Source: JARRPM01 sp963792815 (GTDB lineage Bacteria; Pseudomonadota; Gammaproteobacteria; Pseudomonadales; Halieaceae). Taken from it: 64,000 nt of DNA. A program made the position numbers and the translations under genes. The stretch lies in the NCBI GenBank assembly GCA_963792815.1, contig CAWBXR010000007.1, positions 355,202 through 419,201 on the forward strand, written 5' to 3'. This document shows, piece by piece, positions 1-8,925 of this stretch (positions are counted from its first letter, which is position 1; each line of letters starts with the position of its first letter). Under the pieces are notes generated by a model that made no database searches, was not told the origin of the DNA, and saw only the letters and a list, made by a program, of their open reading frames with translations.

Positions 1-377
1 ATTTCAGGTAAACCTGGTTGACCTCCGTTCCCGAGGGGTCGGCCACTACCGGGTACTGGGTCTTGCCGTTTTCGGTCGAATTGTACTTGTCGGAGCCGAT
101 AACGGTGACGTTGTCGACTTCGCCAAGCACAGTAAAGCCATGCAGGGAACCCGATTGGACGGTGATCCGCGAACGCAGGGTCGAGGCCTCGGCATCCTTG
201 TCGATACCGTCCTGATCGACACCTTCAAAACGGTAACGGAAATCCAGGGAGACGGTTCCCGCCCTGATAGCTTCAGCCACACTGGTATTTATATCATCAG
301 CGCCCCAGCTGTTCGCGGCGCAATACGCCAATAGCAGGCCACAGCAGACCCTCCGGTCATTCCCTGATCGATTTCAT
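1..377 (-). CDS. Porin-like outer-membrane protein (alginate-export/porin type), 5' part only, apparent frameshift
   Basis: The open frame reading out of the window on the minus strand encodes a beta-barrel-like N-terminus (SLDFRYRFEGVDQDGIDKD, later YNSTENGK and YPVVADPSGTEVNQ), a style I recall from alginate-export-like porins of marine gammaproteobacteria. Directly upstream is a good secretion signal (CCGLLLAYCAANSWG-ADD). That frame has no ATG. A strong ribosome site (AGGGG, 5 nt spacing) and ATG at 377 start MKSIRE but run into TGA after six codons. Removing one base near 362-364 joins them as MKSIR-NDRRVCCGLLLA, an ideal signal peptide. It follows narI on the same strand, 49 bp downstream. 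The gene is cut by the window edge. It is either a pseudogene, a sequencing error, or starts at an unusual codon further in; the family call is moderate. Confidence 0.6.
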
Positions 378-402
378 AGTTACCCCTGTAATTTTCGTTG
401 GT

Positions 403-419
403 CCGGCCCGGTGGGCCGG
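403..419 (-). terminator. GC hairpin after narI, possible weak terminator
   Basis: A perfect 7-bp inverted repeat (CCGGCCC / GGGCCGG) with a 3-nt loop lies 7 nt past the narI stop codon. No T-tract follows in the direction of transcription, so it may only be an mRNA-stabilising or attenuating hairpin between narI and the porin gene. Confidence 0.25.
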
Positions 420-425
420 CAGTAT

Positions 426-1115
426 TCAATAGGCCCGCTTCTGCCGGACTAGCTGGTAAGCGCGCCCGAAGTACCAGATCGGGGCGCTGATCATGTGCAC
501 CAGCCTGGTGAAGGGAAACACCAGCACAATGCTGATGCCAAAAAATACGTGCAACTTGTAGATGATGTGCACATTGGCGATATAGGCCGCCGCTTGCTCC
601 GGCTGGAAGGTCACCACGCTCTGGGCCCACCCTGCCAGCAGCAGCATGACCGAGCCGTCCAGGTGCTGCATCGAGGCGAAAATTGTCGCAAGTCCCAGCA
701 ACAGCTGGATACCCAGCAGTACCAGGATAGCCAGGTCACCCCGGGTGCCACTTGCCCGTACCCGGGGATCAGTAATGCGCCGGTACAGCAACATGCTCAG
801 GCCCAGCAGGCAGATCAGTCCAAAAAAGCCACCGGAGGCGATCGCCAGGATCTGTTTATCCTCTGTCGAGATCACGTGATGGTAGATCGCCTCGGGGGTG
901 AGGAGTCCGACTAAATGTCCCATCAGGATAAAGAGTATGCCTATATGGAACGTGTTACTGGCCAGCACCATACCCCTGGTGCGTACCAGCTGGCTTGAAC
1001 CCGCTCGCCACGTGTACTGCTCCCGGTCGAACCGGATCCAGCAACCAACGATGCAAACGGTGATCGCGATATACGGATAGAGCGCAAATAAAACGGTATT
1101 CATATCGAGATTCAT
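426..1115 (-). CDS. narI: Respiratory nitrate reductase gamma subunit, cytochrome b
   Basis: This 229-residue membrane protein takes electrons from quinol at the periplasmic side and passes them to NarH. It has about five hydrophobic helices. Histidines at 57, 67, 189 and 207 fall at the spacing of the four heme-b ligands known in E. coli NarI (56, 66, 187, 205). The length is typical for the family. The start codon overlaps the end of narJ by 4 nt (ATGA), indicating translational coupling. It is the last gene of narK1K2GHJI. A second ATG at codon 5 could also serve as start. No key residue is missing. Confidence 0.97.
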   Translation of the reverse strand: MNLDMNTVLFALYPYIAITVCIVGCWIRFDREQYTWRAGSSQLVRTRGMVLASNTFHIGILFILMGHLVGLLTPEAIYHHVISTEDKQILAIASGGFFGLICLLGLSMLLYRRITDPRVRASGTRGDLAILVLLGIQLLLGLATIFASMQHLDGSVMLLLAGWAQSVVTFQPEQAAAYIANVHIIYKLHVFFGISIVLVFPFTRLVHMISAPIWYFGRAYQLVRQKRAY

Positions 1116-1864
1116 GCTACATACCTCCCGGTCCGGGGCGCGCCCGGGCCATTGATACCCTGGTCGGCGCCCGCGGCGTCAACCCAGTGCAGTGGTGTTG
1201 CCTTGTCAGAGGCCGGTTTCTGGTCGAGTCCGCAGGTTTTATCCGGTGTCCCGAAGGTGACCGCGGTCTCTTCCCACTCCTTGTCAATTGCCTCCGGCGT
1301 GTTGTCCGGCTCCTCGTTCGCGAGTGAGTCGCGCAGGCCGGCCAGCTGTTCCTGCTGCCCCGCTATCATCAGCAGGGATTCCAGCAGTACCGCGTAGATA
1401 GCGCCCCCTTCCCCGCGCTGCTCGAGTCGCGCGGCAACCCGGGCGATGATATGGGACACGTCCGCCAACCACTCGCGCACCTCCAGGTCCGGCCGACTGG
1501 CGAGGTATTCAAGGAACAGGGGCAGGTAGTCAGGCAGTTCATGCGCATTCAGCTCAAAACCGTTGTTGCGATAGACATCGATAAGGTCGACCATCGCCTG
1601 GCCCCGGTCCCTTGACTCGCCGTGGACATGTTCGAACAGGTGCAGTGAAACGGAGCGCCCCTGGTCGAACAGCAGGCCGTAGTTCTCCTGGGCGTCCATC
1701 AGTTCGCCATTACACAACTCAGTCAGGGCATCGAGCAGCTGCAGGCGCATTGCCGGGGAGACTTCACGACAGTCGCTGATCTCAAGCGCGAGGTCGGCCC
1801 GATAGGTAAGCAGCTCTGGCTGCGGGTAGTCGAGCAGACGGCTGATAATCTTGAGTATGCGCAT
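1112..1864 (-). CDS. narJ: Nitrate reductase molybdenum cofactor assembly chaperone
   Basis: This 250-residue soluble protein belongs to the NarJ/TorD chaperone family. It opens with MRILKIISRLLDYPQPEL and contains the family patch around residues 75-115 (SLHLFEHVHGESRDRGQAM, then LPDYLPLFLEYLA). NarJ is known to bind apo-NarG and allow molybdenum cofactor and FS0 cluster insertion before membrane anchoring; it is not part of the final enzyme. It starts 2 nt after the narH stop and overlaps narI by 4 nt. The C-terminal 50 residues are low-complexity and poorly conserved, as is usual for the family. Confidence 0.95.
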   Translation of the reverse strand: MRILKIISRLLDYPQPELLTYRADLALEISDCREVSPAMRLQLLDALTELCNGELMDAQENYGLLFDQGRSVSLHLFEHVHGESRDRGQAMVDLIDVYRNNGFELNAHELPDYLPLFLEYLASRPDLEVREWLADVSHIIARVAARLEQRGEGGAIYAVLLESLLMIAGQQEQLAGLRDSLANEEPDNTPEAIDKEWEETAVTFGTPDKTCGLDQKPASDKATPLHWVDAAGADQGINGPGAPRTGRYVA

Positions 1865-1866
1865 TA

Positions 1867-3408
1867 CTATTCCTCCCAGATCTGTACAGAGGCGATCACG
1901 TCCTTGCGATTGGCTTTCTTGCCGCCGAACATGTTGACCTCGCTGTTGCCATCGCTGCAGCCATTGCCAAAGCTGAAACCGCAGCCATTGGCCTCCGCCT
2001 GGGCATACTTCAGGGCCTCTTCCCGATGGGCGGTGGGTACGACGAAGCGGTCCTCGTAATTGGCGATGGCGAGGTAGCGGTACATTTCTTCCGCCTGGGC
2101 CACGCTGAGGCCCACGTCATCCAGCACCGCGACGTCCTCCACGCCCTCGACATTCTGGCCGCGCTTGTAGGCACGCATGGCCAGCAGGCGTTTCAGGGCC
2201 AGGCGCACGGGTTTCTCGTCACCTGCGGTGAGCATATTGGCGAGGTACTTGATGGGAATGCGCAGGGAGTCCACGTCAGGGATCACTCCGCTCATGCCGA
2301 TATGGCCGGAATCCGCGGCGCCCTGGATGGGCGACAGTGGCGGTACGTACCAGACCATGGGCATGGTGCGATACTCCGGATGCAGGGGCAGCGCCAGCTT
2401 CCAGTCTACCGCCAGTTTGTACACCGGCGACTGCTGGGCAGACTCGATAACGGAATCCGGCACGCCATCCCTGCGCGCCTGGGCGATGACTTCCGGGTCA
2501 TGGGGGTCAAGAAACACTTCCAGCTGCTTTTCGTAGAGATCCTGCTCAGACTCGGTGGACGCGACTTCCAGGATTTTGTCGGCGTCGTAAAGCAGGACAC
2601 CGAGATAACGAATCCGGCCAACGCAGGTTTCCGAGCAGACCGTCGGCATACCCGCCTCGATCCGCGGGTAGCAAAAAATACACTTCTCGGACTTGCCGCT
2701 CTTCCAGTTGAAGTAGATTTTCTTGTAAGGGCAGCCGGTGATGCACATGCGCCAGCCGCGGCACTTGTCCTGGTCGATCAGTACGATCCCGTCCTCCTCG
2801 CGCTTGTAGATCGCACCGCTGGGGCAGGAAGCCACGCAGGTAGGATTGAGGCAATGCTCGCACAGCCGCGGCATATACATCATGAACGTATTTTCATACT
2901 CGCCGTAGATCTGCTTTTCGATATTGTCGAAGTTCTTGTCCTTGCTCCGCTTTTCAAACTCGCCGCCAAGGATCTCCTCCCAGTTGGCGCTGCCTTCGAT
3001 TTTTTCCATGCGCTTGCCGCTGACCAGGGATCGCGGCCGGGCCGTCGGCTGGTGCTCGCCCTGCTTCGCTGTGTGCAAATGCTGGTAATCGAAGTCGAAG
3101 GGCTCGTAGTAGTCGTCTATCTGCGGCATATCGGGGTTGGCGAAGATCTTCGCCAGCACCTTCATCTTGCCGCCCATACGCGGGGCTATCTTGCCGTCAT
3201 CGTCGCGCTGCCAGCCGCCCTTCCACTTGTCCTGGTCTTCCCAGTTATTGGGATAGCCAACACCGGGTTTCGACTCGACGTTGTTGAACCATGCGTACTC
3301 CATCCCCTCCCGGGAGGTCCAGACGTTTTTGCAGGTAATGGAACAGGTGTGACAACCGATGCACTTATCGAGGTTGAGCACCATGCCTACTTGGGAACGA
3401 ATCTTCAT
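1867..3408 (-). CDS. narH: Respiratory nitrate reductase beta subunit, Fe-S electron wire
   Basis: The 513-residue protein carries the four cysteine groups expected of NarH: CIGCHTCSITC near the N-terminus, CEHCLNPTCVASCP, CRGWRMCITGCP and CIFCYPRIEAGMPTVCSETC. The tryptophan in CRGWRMC replaces a cysteine and marks the [3Fe-4S] cluster, as in E. coli NarH; the others bind [4Fe-4S]. The protein relays electrons from NarI haem to NarG in the cytoplasm. It ends with a Cys-containing tail (GCGFSFGNGCSDGN). It begins 12 nt after narG. The length matches the family and all cluster ligands are present. Confidence 0.97.
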   Translation of the reverse strand: MKIRSQVGMVLNLDKCIGCHTCSITCKNVWTSREGMEYAWFNNVESKPGVGYPNNWEDQDKWKGGWQRDDDGKIAPRMGGKMKVLAKIFANPDMPQIDDYYEPFDFDYQHLHTAKQGEHQPTARPRSLVSGKRMEKIEGSANWEEILGGEFEKRSKDKNFDNIEKQIYGEYENTFMMYMPRLCEHCLNPTCVASCPSGAIYKREEDGIVLIDQDKCRGWRMCITGCPYKKIYFNWKSGKSEKCIFCYPRIEAGMPTVCSETCVGRIRYLGVLLYDADKILEVASTESEQDLYEKQLEVFLDPHDPEVIAQARRDGVPDSVIESAQQSPVYKLAVDWKLALPLHPEYRTMPMVWYVPPLSPIQGAADSGHIGMSGVIPDVDSLRIPIKYLANMLTAGDEKPVRLALKRLLAMRAYKRGQNVEGVEDVAVLDDVGLSVAQAEEMYRYLAIANYEDRFVVPTAHREEALKYAQAEANGCGFSFGNGCSDGNSEVNMFGGKKANRKDVIASVQIWEE

Positions 3409-3420
3409 CTGCCCTTCTCC

Positions 3421-6400
3421 TTAAACGTCTTGTGCCAACGGCAGCGGGGGTTGGTCCCCATCCGGGCCGTCGAGCCATTCCACGGTAGCCATCTTCCTGA
3501 TCACGACCATCTCGTCGCGGTTACAGCCCACGGTGCCGTAATAATTGAACCCCCAGGACTGCTGGGCATAGCCGCCAATCATGTGGGTGGGCTTCATTAC
3601 CACCCGGGTGACCGAGTTGTGATGTCCGCCGCGAGTGCCGGTCAACACCGACCCGGGGGTGTTGATGATCCGTTCCTGGGCGTGGTACATCATGGCTGAG
3701 CCAGGCTTGACCCGCTGGCTCACCACCGCGCGGCAGGCGATCGCCCCGTTGGCGTTGAAAGTATCGATCCAGTCGTTGTCCGCGATGCCCACACTTCGTG
3801 CGTCTTCCTCGTTCAACCAGATGATCGGGCCTCCCCGCGACAGGGTGAGCATCAGCAGGTTATCGGAATAGGTGCTGTGAATACCCCACTTCTGGTGCGG
3901 TGTCAGGAAGTTGAGCACCAGCTCCTTGTTGCCGTTGGGCTTCACGCCCTTGAGCAGTTCGATCGAGCGGGTATGGATGGGCGGTCGATAGGAGATCATC
4001 TGCTCGCCAAACGCCTGCATCCATTTGTGGTCCTGGTAGAACTGCTGCCTGCCGGTAATGGTCCGCCAGGGAATCAGCTCATGCACGTTGGTGTATCCCG
4101 CGTTGTAGCTGACATGCTCATCTTCCAGGCCCGACCAGGTTGGCGAGGAAATGATTTTCCGGGGCTGGGCCTGTACGTCGCGAAAGCGTATTTTCTCGTC
4201 GTGCTTCGGCACCGCCAGGTGCCTATGATCCAGACCGGTGAACTTGCCCAGTGCGTCCCAGGCTTTCACGGCGACGTTGCCGTTGGTTTCCGGGGCCAGG
4301 CTGAGGATGACCTCGGCCGCATCGATGGCGGTCTCAATCCTGGGCTGCCCCTGCCCGATACCGCCATCGTCGACCTTGTAGTTGAGCTGGCGCAGTAACT
4401 CCACCTCCTCATCCGTATTCCAGCTGATACCCTTGCCGCCGTTGCCGAGCTTCTCAAGGGCAGGTCCGAGCGAGGTGAACTTGCGATAGGTCGCGGGGTA
4501 ATCCCGCTCTACCACCGCGATATTCGGCGCCGTCTTTCCAGGCAGCAGGTCGCACTCACCGTGCTTCCAGTCCTTTACATCGAAAGGCTGGGCCATTTCA
4601 CCGGGAGTATCGTGAAGTATCGGTACCGTCACTATGTCCTTTTCCACGCCAAGGTTGCCCTCGGCGACCCGCGAAAACGCCTTGGCGATACCCTTGTAGA
4701 TATCCCAGTCCGAGCGCGCCTCCCAGGCCGGGTCGGTGGCTTTGGACAATGGGTGGATGAAGGGGTGCATGTCCGAGGTGTTCAGGTCATCCTTCTCGTA
4801 CCAGCAGGCCGTGGGCAGGACGATGTCCGAGTACAGGCAGGTGGATGACATGCGGAAGTCCAGCGTCGTCACCAGGTCCAGTTTGCCCTCGGCGCCCTGT
4901 GGCACCCACTCGACCTCGTGGGGTATCAGGCCGTCGCGGGTGCCGTTATCCTCGTTCATCACACCGTTGCGGGTACCCAGCAGGTACTTGAGCATATACT
5001 CGTGGCCCTTGCCGGAGGATCCCAGCAGGTTCGAGCGCCAGATAAACATGTTGCGCGGGAAATTAACCGGGTCGTCCGGGGCCTCGCAGGCAAACTTTAT
5101 CTCGCCGTTTTTCAGTTGCCGGACCAGGTACTCTTTCGGGTCCATGCCCGCGGCATCCGCCTCCCGCGCGACTTCGAGCGGGTTGCGATTGAGCTGGGGC
5201 GCGCTGGGCAGCCAGCCCATACGCTCGGCCTTGATGTTGTAGTCCAGGGTATGCTGCGGCAGCTGGTTCTTGTCGGCCAGCGGGGACAGCACATCGTGCA
5301 TATCCAGCTTCTCGTGCCGCCACTGTGAGCTGTGGTTATAGAAAAAGGAGGTCGAATTCATCTGCCGCGGTGGCCGGCTCCAGTCGAGCCCGAATGCCAG
5401 CGGCAGCCAGCCGGTTTGGGGTCGCAGCTTTTCCTGCCCGACATAGTGGGCCCAGCCACCGCCGCTCTGTCCGACGCAACCGCACATGATCAACATATTG
5501 ATCAGGCCGCGATAATTCATATCCATGTGGTACCAGTGATTCATGGCCGCGCCCACGATAATCATGGACTTGCCCCGGGTCTTGTTTGCCGTATCGGCAA
5601 ATTCACGCGCCACCTGTATGACCTTGGCGCGATCGACCCCTGTGATCTTTTCCTGCCACGCGGGGGTGTAGGCAACGCTTTCATCGTCGTAGTCAGCGGC
5701 GACGTTGTCACCACCCAGCCCGCGGTCCAGCGAATAGTTGGCCATCATCAGGTCATAAACGGTCGCAACCTTTGCGCTGCTGCCGTCCGCCAGGGTGATA
5801 GGCCTGCACGGCACATTGCGGTACTGCACGCTCTCCCCTTCCTGATGCTCCCACTGCTGGGGTGCCACATTGGCGAAGTAGGGAAAGGCGACGGATGCGA
5901 CATCACAACCGTCCTCGAGCTGGGACAGGCGAAGTTTCACCTCCCTGCCCTCGACGCCCTCACGCTGTTCCATATTCCAGCGCGCGCTGCCGTCCCAGCG
6001 GTAGCCAACTGAACCCTGGGGAGACACCAGCTCGTCGCCGGTCTCGTCGATAGCTATGGTTTTCCACTCGGCGCTGGGCTGGCCTGCAAGCTCAGTCGCC
6101 AGGTCGCTGGCGCGCAGGAATCTTGCCGGTCGAACGCCCGTTTCATACTCTTCCAGTACTACCAGCATGGGCATGTCCGAATAGCGCCGCACGTAGTCGG
6201 TGAAATACTCGCTGGGATTATCGAGGTGGAACTCCTTCAGGATGACATGACCAAATGCCATGGCAATCGCCGCATCGGTACCCTGCTTCGGGTTGAGCCA
6301 GGTATCGGCCAGTTTCGCTGCCTCGGAGTAGTCAGGTGTTATCACCACGCCCTTGGCGCCCTTGTAGCGCACCTCTGTGAAGAAATGCGCGTCCGGCGTG

Positions 6401-7182
6401 CGAGTCTGGGGTACATTGGAACCCCACAGGATCAGGTAATTTGAGTTATACCAGTCTGCGGATTCCGGCACGTCGGTCTGCTCGCCCCAGGTCATGGGCG
6501 AGGCAGGCGGCAGGTCGCAGTACCAGTCGTAAAAGCTCATGCAGACACCGCCGATCAGCGACAGGTAGCGTGAGCCCGCGGCATAGGACACCATCGACAT
6601 GGCGGGGATCGGGGAGAAACCGACGACCCGGTCGGGGCCGTATTTCTTTATGGTATAGACGTTTGCGCTGGCGATGATCTCGTTGACCTCATCCCAACTC
6701 GAGCGGACAAAGCCGCCCATACCCCGCGCGCTCTTGTAGGATTTGGCTCTCTCGGGGTCCTCGACAATTGCCGCCCAGGCGTCGACAGGATTGCTGTGCT
6801 GGCCCCGCAGTTCCCGCCACAGCTTCAGCAGCGGCTTACGCACCTTTGGGTATTTCAAGCGGTTGGCGCTGTACAGGTACCAGGAATAGCTTGCGCCCCT
6901 GGGGCAGCCGCGCGGCTCATGATTGGGCAGGTCCGGGCGGGTTCGCGGGTAATCCGTCTGCTGGGTTTCCCAGGTCACAAGACCGTTCTTGACATAGATC
7001 TTCCAGCTGCAGGAGCCCGTACAGTTGACCCCGTGAGTTGACCGGACGATCTTGTCGTGTTGCCAGCGCTGACGGTAGCCGTCCTCCCAGGCGCGCGACT
7101 CATTGGTGACCTCGCCGTGCCCGTCGGCAAAATCACCGGTTTTTTTCTTGAAGAACTGCAATCTATCGAGAAAGTGGCTCAT
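3421..7182 (-). CDS. narG: Respiratory nitrate reductase alpha subunit, catalytic Mo-bisMGD protein
   Basis: The 1253-residue protein matches NarG in length and sequence throughout. His50, Cys54, Cys58 and Cys93 (HGVNCTGSC ... CPRG) form the FS0 cluster site with the same numbering as the E. coli enzyme. The molybdenum-binding segment WYNSNYLILWGSNVPQTRTP is present near residues 240-260. The enzyme reduces nitrate to nitrite on the cytoplasmic face of the membrane, coupled to proton motive force through NarI. It lacks a twin-arginine export signal, as expected for a NarG facing the cytoplasm. It is preceded by narK2 with a 46-bp gap and followed by narH after 12 bp. Confidence 0.98.
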   Translation of the reverse strand: MSHFLDRLQFFKKKTGDFADGHGEVTNESRAWEDGYRQRWQHDKIVRSTHGVNCTGSCSWKIYVKNGLVTWETQQTDYPRTRPDLPNHEPRGCPRGASYSWYLYSANRLKYPKVRKPLLKLWRELRGQHSNPVDAWAAIVEDPERAKSYKSARGMGGFVRSSWDEVNEIIASANVYTIKKYGPDRVVGFSPIPAMSMVSYAAGSRYLSLIGGVCMSFYDWYCDLPPASPMTWGEQTDVPESADWYNSNYLILWGSNVPQTRTPDAHFFTEVRYKGAKGVVITPDYSEAAKLADTWLNPKQGTDAAIAMAFGHVILKEFHLDNPSEYFTDYVRRYSDMPMLVVLEEYETGVRPARFLRASDLATELAGQPSAEWKTIAIDETGDELVSPQGSVGYRWDGSARWNMEQREGVEGREVKLRLSQLEDGCDVASVAFPYFANVAPQQWEHQEGESVQYRNVPCRPITLADGSSAKVATVYDLMMANYSLDRGLGGDNVAADYDDESVAYTPAWQEKITGVDRAKVIQVAREFADTANKTRGKSMIIVGAAMNHWYHMDMNYRGLINMLIMCGCVGQSGGGWAHYVGQEKLRPQTGWLPLAFGLDWSRPPRQMNSTSFFYNHSSQWRHEKLDMHDVLSPLADKNQLPQHTLDYNIKAERMGWLPSAPQLNRNPLEVAREADAAGMDPKEYLVRQLKNGEIKFACEAPDDPVNFPRNMFIWRSNLLGSSGKGHEYMLKYLLGTRNGVMNEDNGTRDGLIPHEVEWVPQGAEGKLDLVTTLDFRMSSTCLYSDIVLPTACWYEKDDLNTSDMHPFIHPLSKATDPAWEARSDWDIYKGIAKAFSRVAEGNLGVEKDIVTVPILHDTPGEMAQPFDVKDWKHGECDLLPGKTAPNIAVVERDYPATYRKFTSLGPALEKLGNGGKGISWNTDEEVELLRQLNYKVDDGGIGQGQPRIETAIDAAEVILSLAPETNGNVAVKAWDALGKFTGLDHRHLAVPKHDEKIRFRDVQAQPRKIISSPTWSGLEDEHVSYNAGYTNVHELIPWRTITGRQQFYQDHKWMQAFGEQMISYRPPIHTRSIELLKGVKPNGNKELVLNFLTPHQKWGIHSTYSDNLLMLTLSRGGPIIWLNEEDARSVGIADNDWIDTFNANGAIACRAVVSQRVKPGSAMMYHAQERIINTPGSVLTGTRGGHHNSVTRVVMKPTHMIGGYAQQSWGFNYYGTVGCNRDEMVVIRKMATVEWLDGPDGDQPPLPLAQDV

Positions 7183-7228
7183 GACATTCTACCCTGTTAA
7201 TAATCTACCGCTGCGTAAGTACTGCTGA

Positions 7229-8845
7229 TTAAGGATTGTGAAACTCGGCATTCTTGCGCAGGTAAAACCACCAGTTGACCACCAGGCATACCGCGTAGAA
7301 TGCTGCAAAGCCGTAAAGCGCTATTTCAGGTGTGGTCGCAGTGATCTGCTCACCGAATACCTTGGGGATGTAAAAGGCCCCGTAGGCCGCCACCGCCGAC
7401 GTCCAGCCCAGTACGGGGCCAGCCTGCTCCTTGTTGAATACCTGGGAGATCGTGCGGAATGTGGAACCGTTGCCTATACCCGTTGCCGCGAACAACACCA
7501 GGAACAGCAGGAAAAATGGTACGAAGTACTCTTCAGGTGTTGCGGAGGCATAGGCTGCCTTCATGTAGTAGGCGACGCCCAGGGCGCTGACCACCATCAC
7601 CACCGTGATGATCTGGGTGACCAGTGCACCACCCACCTTGTCTGCAATCCAGCCGCCCACCGGCCGGATCAAGGCACCGATGAAGGCGCCCATCCAGGCG
7701 TACATCAGTGCGCTGGGGCCGTTGGCATTGACGGTGTCGTGCGTCATCAGTCCGTCGGCTCCCATCACATGGGAGTAGCCGAAAATAACCTTGATCGCCA
7801 GGGGGAAAGCGGCGGAAAAGCCAATGAAGGAACCGAAGGTCATGGTATAGATAACGCTCATCACCCAGGTGTGCCGGTTGCCGAATATCTTGTACTGGCG
7901 CTGGAGATTGGTGCGTATCTGGCCGGGAATGAGCTTCAGCAGGTACACCGTAGCGGCTATCACCAGCAGCAGAACGATCTCCTTGGGTACGCCGAAGCCC
8001 GAGCCGTTGGCTTTTTCGGGCAGCAACAGCCACAGGCCCAGTATCGCGGTGACAAAGCCGATGAACAGCATGCCGGACATCACCCCGAAACTGGCAAGCG
8101 CACCGGGCTGTTTCGGGGTTACTTCAGGGGTACTGATATTGTTCATCCCGAACCAGGCAAAGAGGCACAGGGGAATAAGGGTCAGTAACCAGATGAAACC
8201 GGAATTCTGTATCCAGGTTTCCGAGCCGGCGGGGATTTTACCTATCAAGGTGCCGGAGGTGGACTGCAGGATCATGGAGTCACCGCCCAGCGCGCCAAAT
8301 ATAGAGGCTGTCATCACCAGCGGCACCACGATCTGCATGGTGGTTACGCCGAAATTTCCGAGGCCCGCGTTCATACCCAGGGCGTAGCCCTGCATCCGCT
8401 TCGGAAAAAAGAAATTGATGTTGGACATACTGGAGGCAAAGTTACCGCCACCAAAACCCGACAGCAGCGCGAGCAGCTGGAAGACCCACAGGGGGGTGTT
8501 CTTGTCCTGCAGGGCAATGCCCGCCCCTATCGCCGGCAGGATAAGCAGGGCCGTGGTAAAGGCGATGGTGTTGCGACCGCCACATAAACGGATGAAGAAA
8601 CTCGAGGGAATCCTGAGGGTCGCCCCGGTCAGGCCGGCAATCGCCGTGAGGGTGAACAGCTCGGACTGCTCGAAAGGAAAGCCCAGGTTGAGCATCTGTA
8701 CCGTGAGTACGCCCCACTGCATCCAGACCCCAAATCCCGCCAGCAGGCAAGGTATTGAAATCCAGAGATTCCGATTGGCAACGGATTTACCGCTGCCCGT
8801 CCAGAATGCCTCGTCCTCCACATTCCATGTTTTCAAGTCCGCCAT
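7229..8845 (-). CDS. narK2: Nitrate/nitrite transporter, NarK2-type MFS protein
   Basis: This 538-residue major-facilitator protein has at least 12 hydrophobic segments. It has the nitrate-signature glycine motifs (GFGGGNFASSMSN near residue 130 and GIGNGSTFRTISQVF near 465) and the substrate arginines in LRIPSSFF and FRTISQ. In Paracoccus and Pseudomonas, NarK2-type carriers are thought to exchange nitrate for nitrite. It is longer than E. coli NarK (about 463), partly through an extended central loop around residues 250-300. It lies between narK1 and narG, so import and reduction are co-expressed. The assignment to type 2 rests on recalled sequence style. Confidence 0.93.
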   Translation of the reverse strand: MADLKTWNVEDEAFWTGSGKSVANRNLWISIPCLLAGFGVWMQWGVLTVQMLNLGFPFEQSELFTLTAIAGLTGATLRIPSSFFIRLCGGRNTIAFTTALLILPAIGAGIALQDKNTPLWVFQLLALLSGFGGGNFASSMSNINFFFPKRMQGYALGMNAGLGNFGVTTMQIVVPLVMTASIFGALGGDSMILQSTSGTLIGKIPAGSETWIQNSGFIWLLTLIPLCLFAWFGMNNISTPEVTPKQPGALASFGVMSGMLFIGFVTAILGLWLLLPEKANGSGFGVPKEIVLLLVIAATVYLLKLIPGQIRTNLQRQYKIFGNRHTWVMSVIYTMTFGSFIGFSAAFPLAIKVIFGYSHVMGADGLMTHDTVNANGPSALMYAWMGAFIGALIRPVGGWIADKVGGALVTQIITVVMVVSALGVAYYMKAAYASATPEEYFVPFFLLFLVLFAATGIGNGSTFRTISQVFNKEQAGPVLGWTSAVAAYGAFYIPKVFGEQITATTPEIALYGFAAFYAVCLVVNWWFYLRKNAEFHNP

Positions 8846-8925
8846 AGGTTTCTCTCCTGGAGTGTTTATGGGCCGCCCTTATGAGGCGGCGTTGTTCCCG
8901 GCCAGCGCGGCCAATCCCAACGCGA

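Noticed and set aside
2026..3699. 557-codon open frame on the plus strand, antisense to narH/narG
   Set aside because: Frame is a mirror of strong third-position GC bias in narH; no domain seen and narH is certain.
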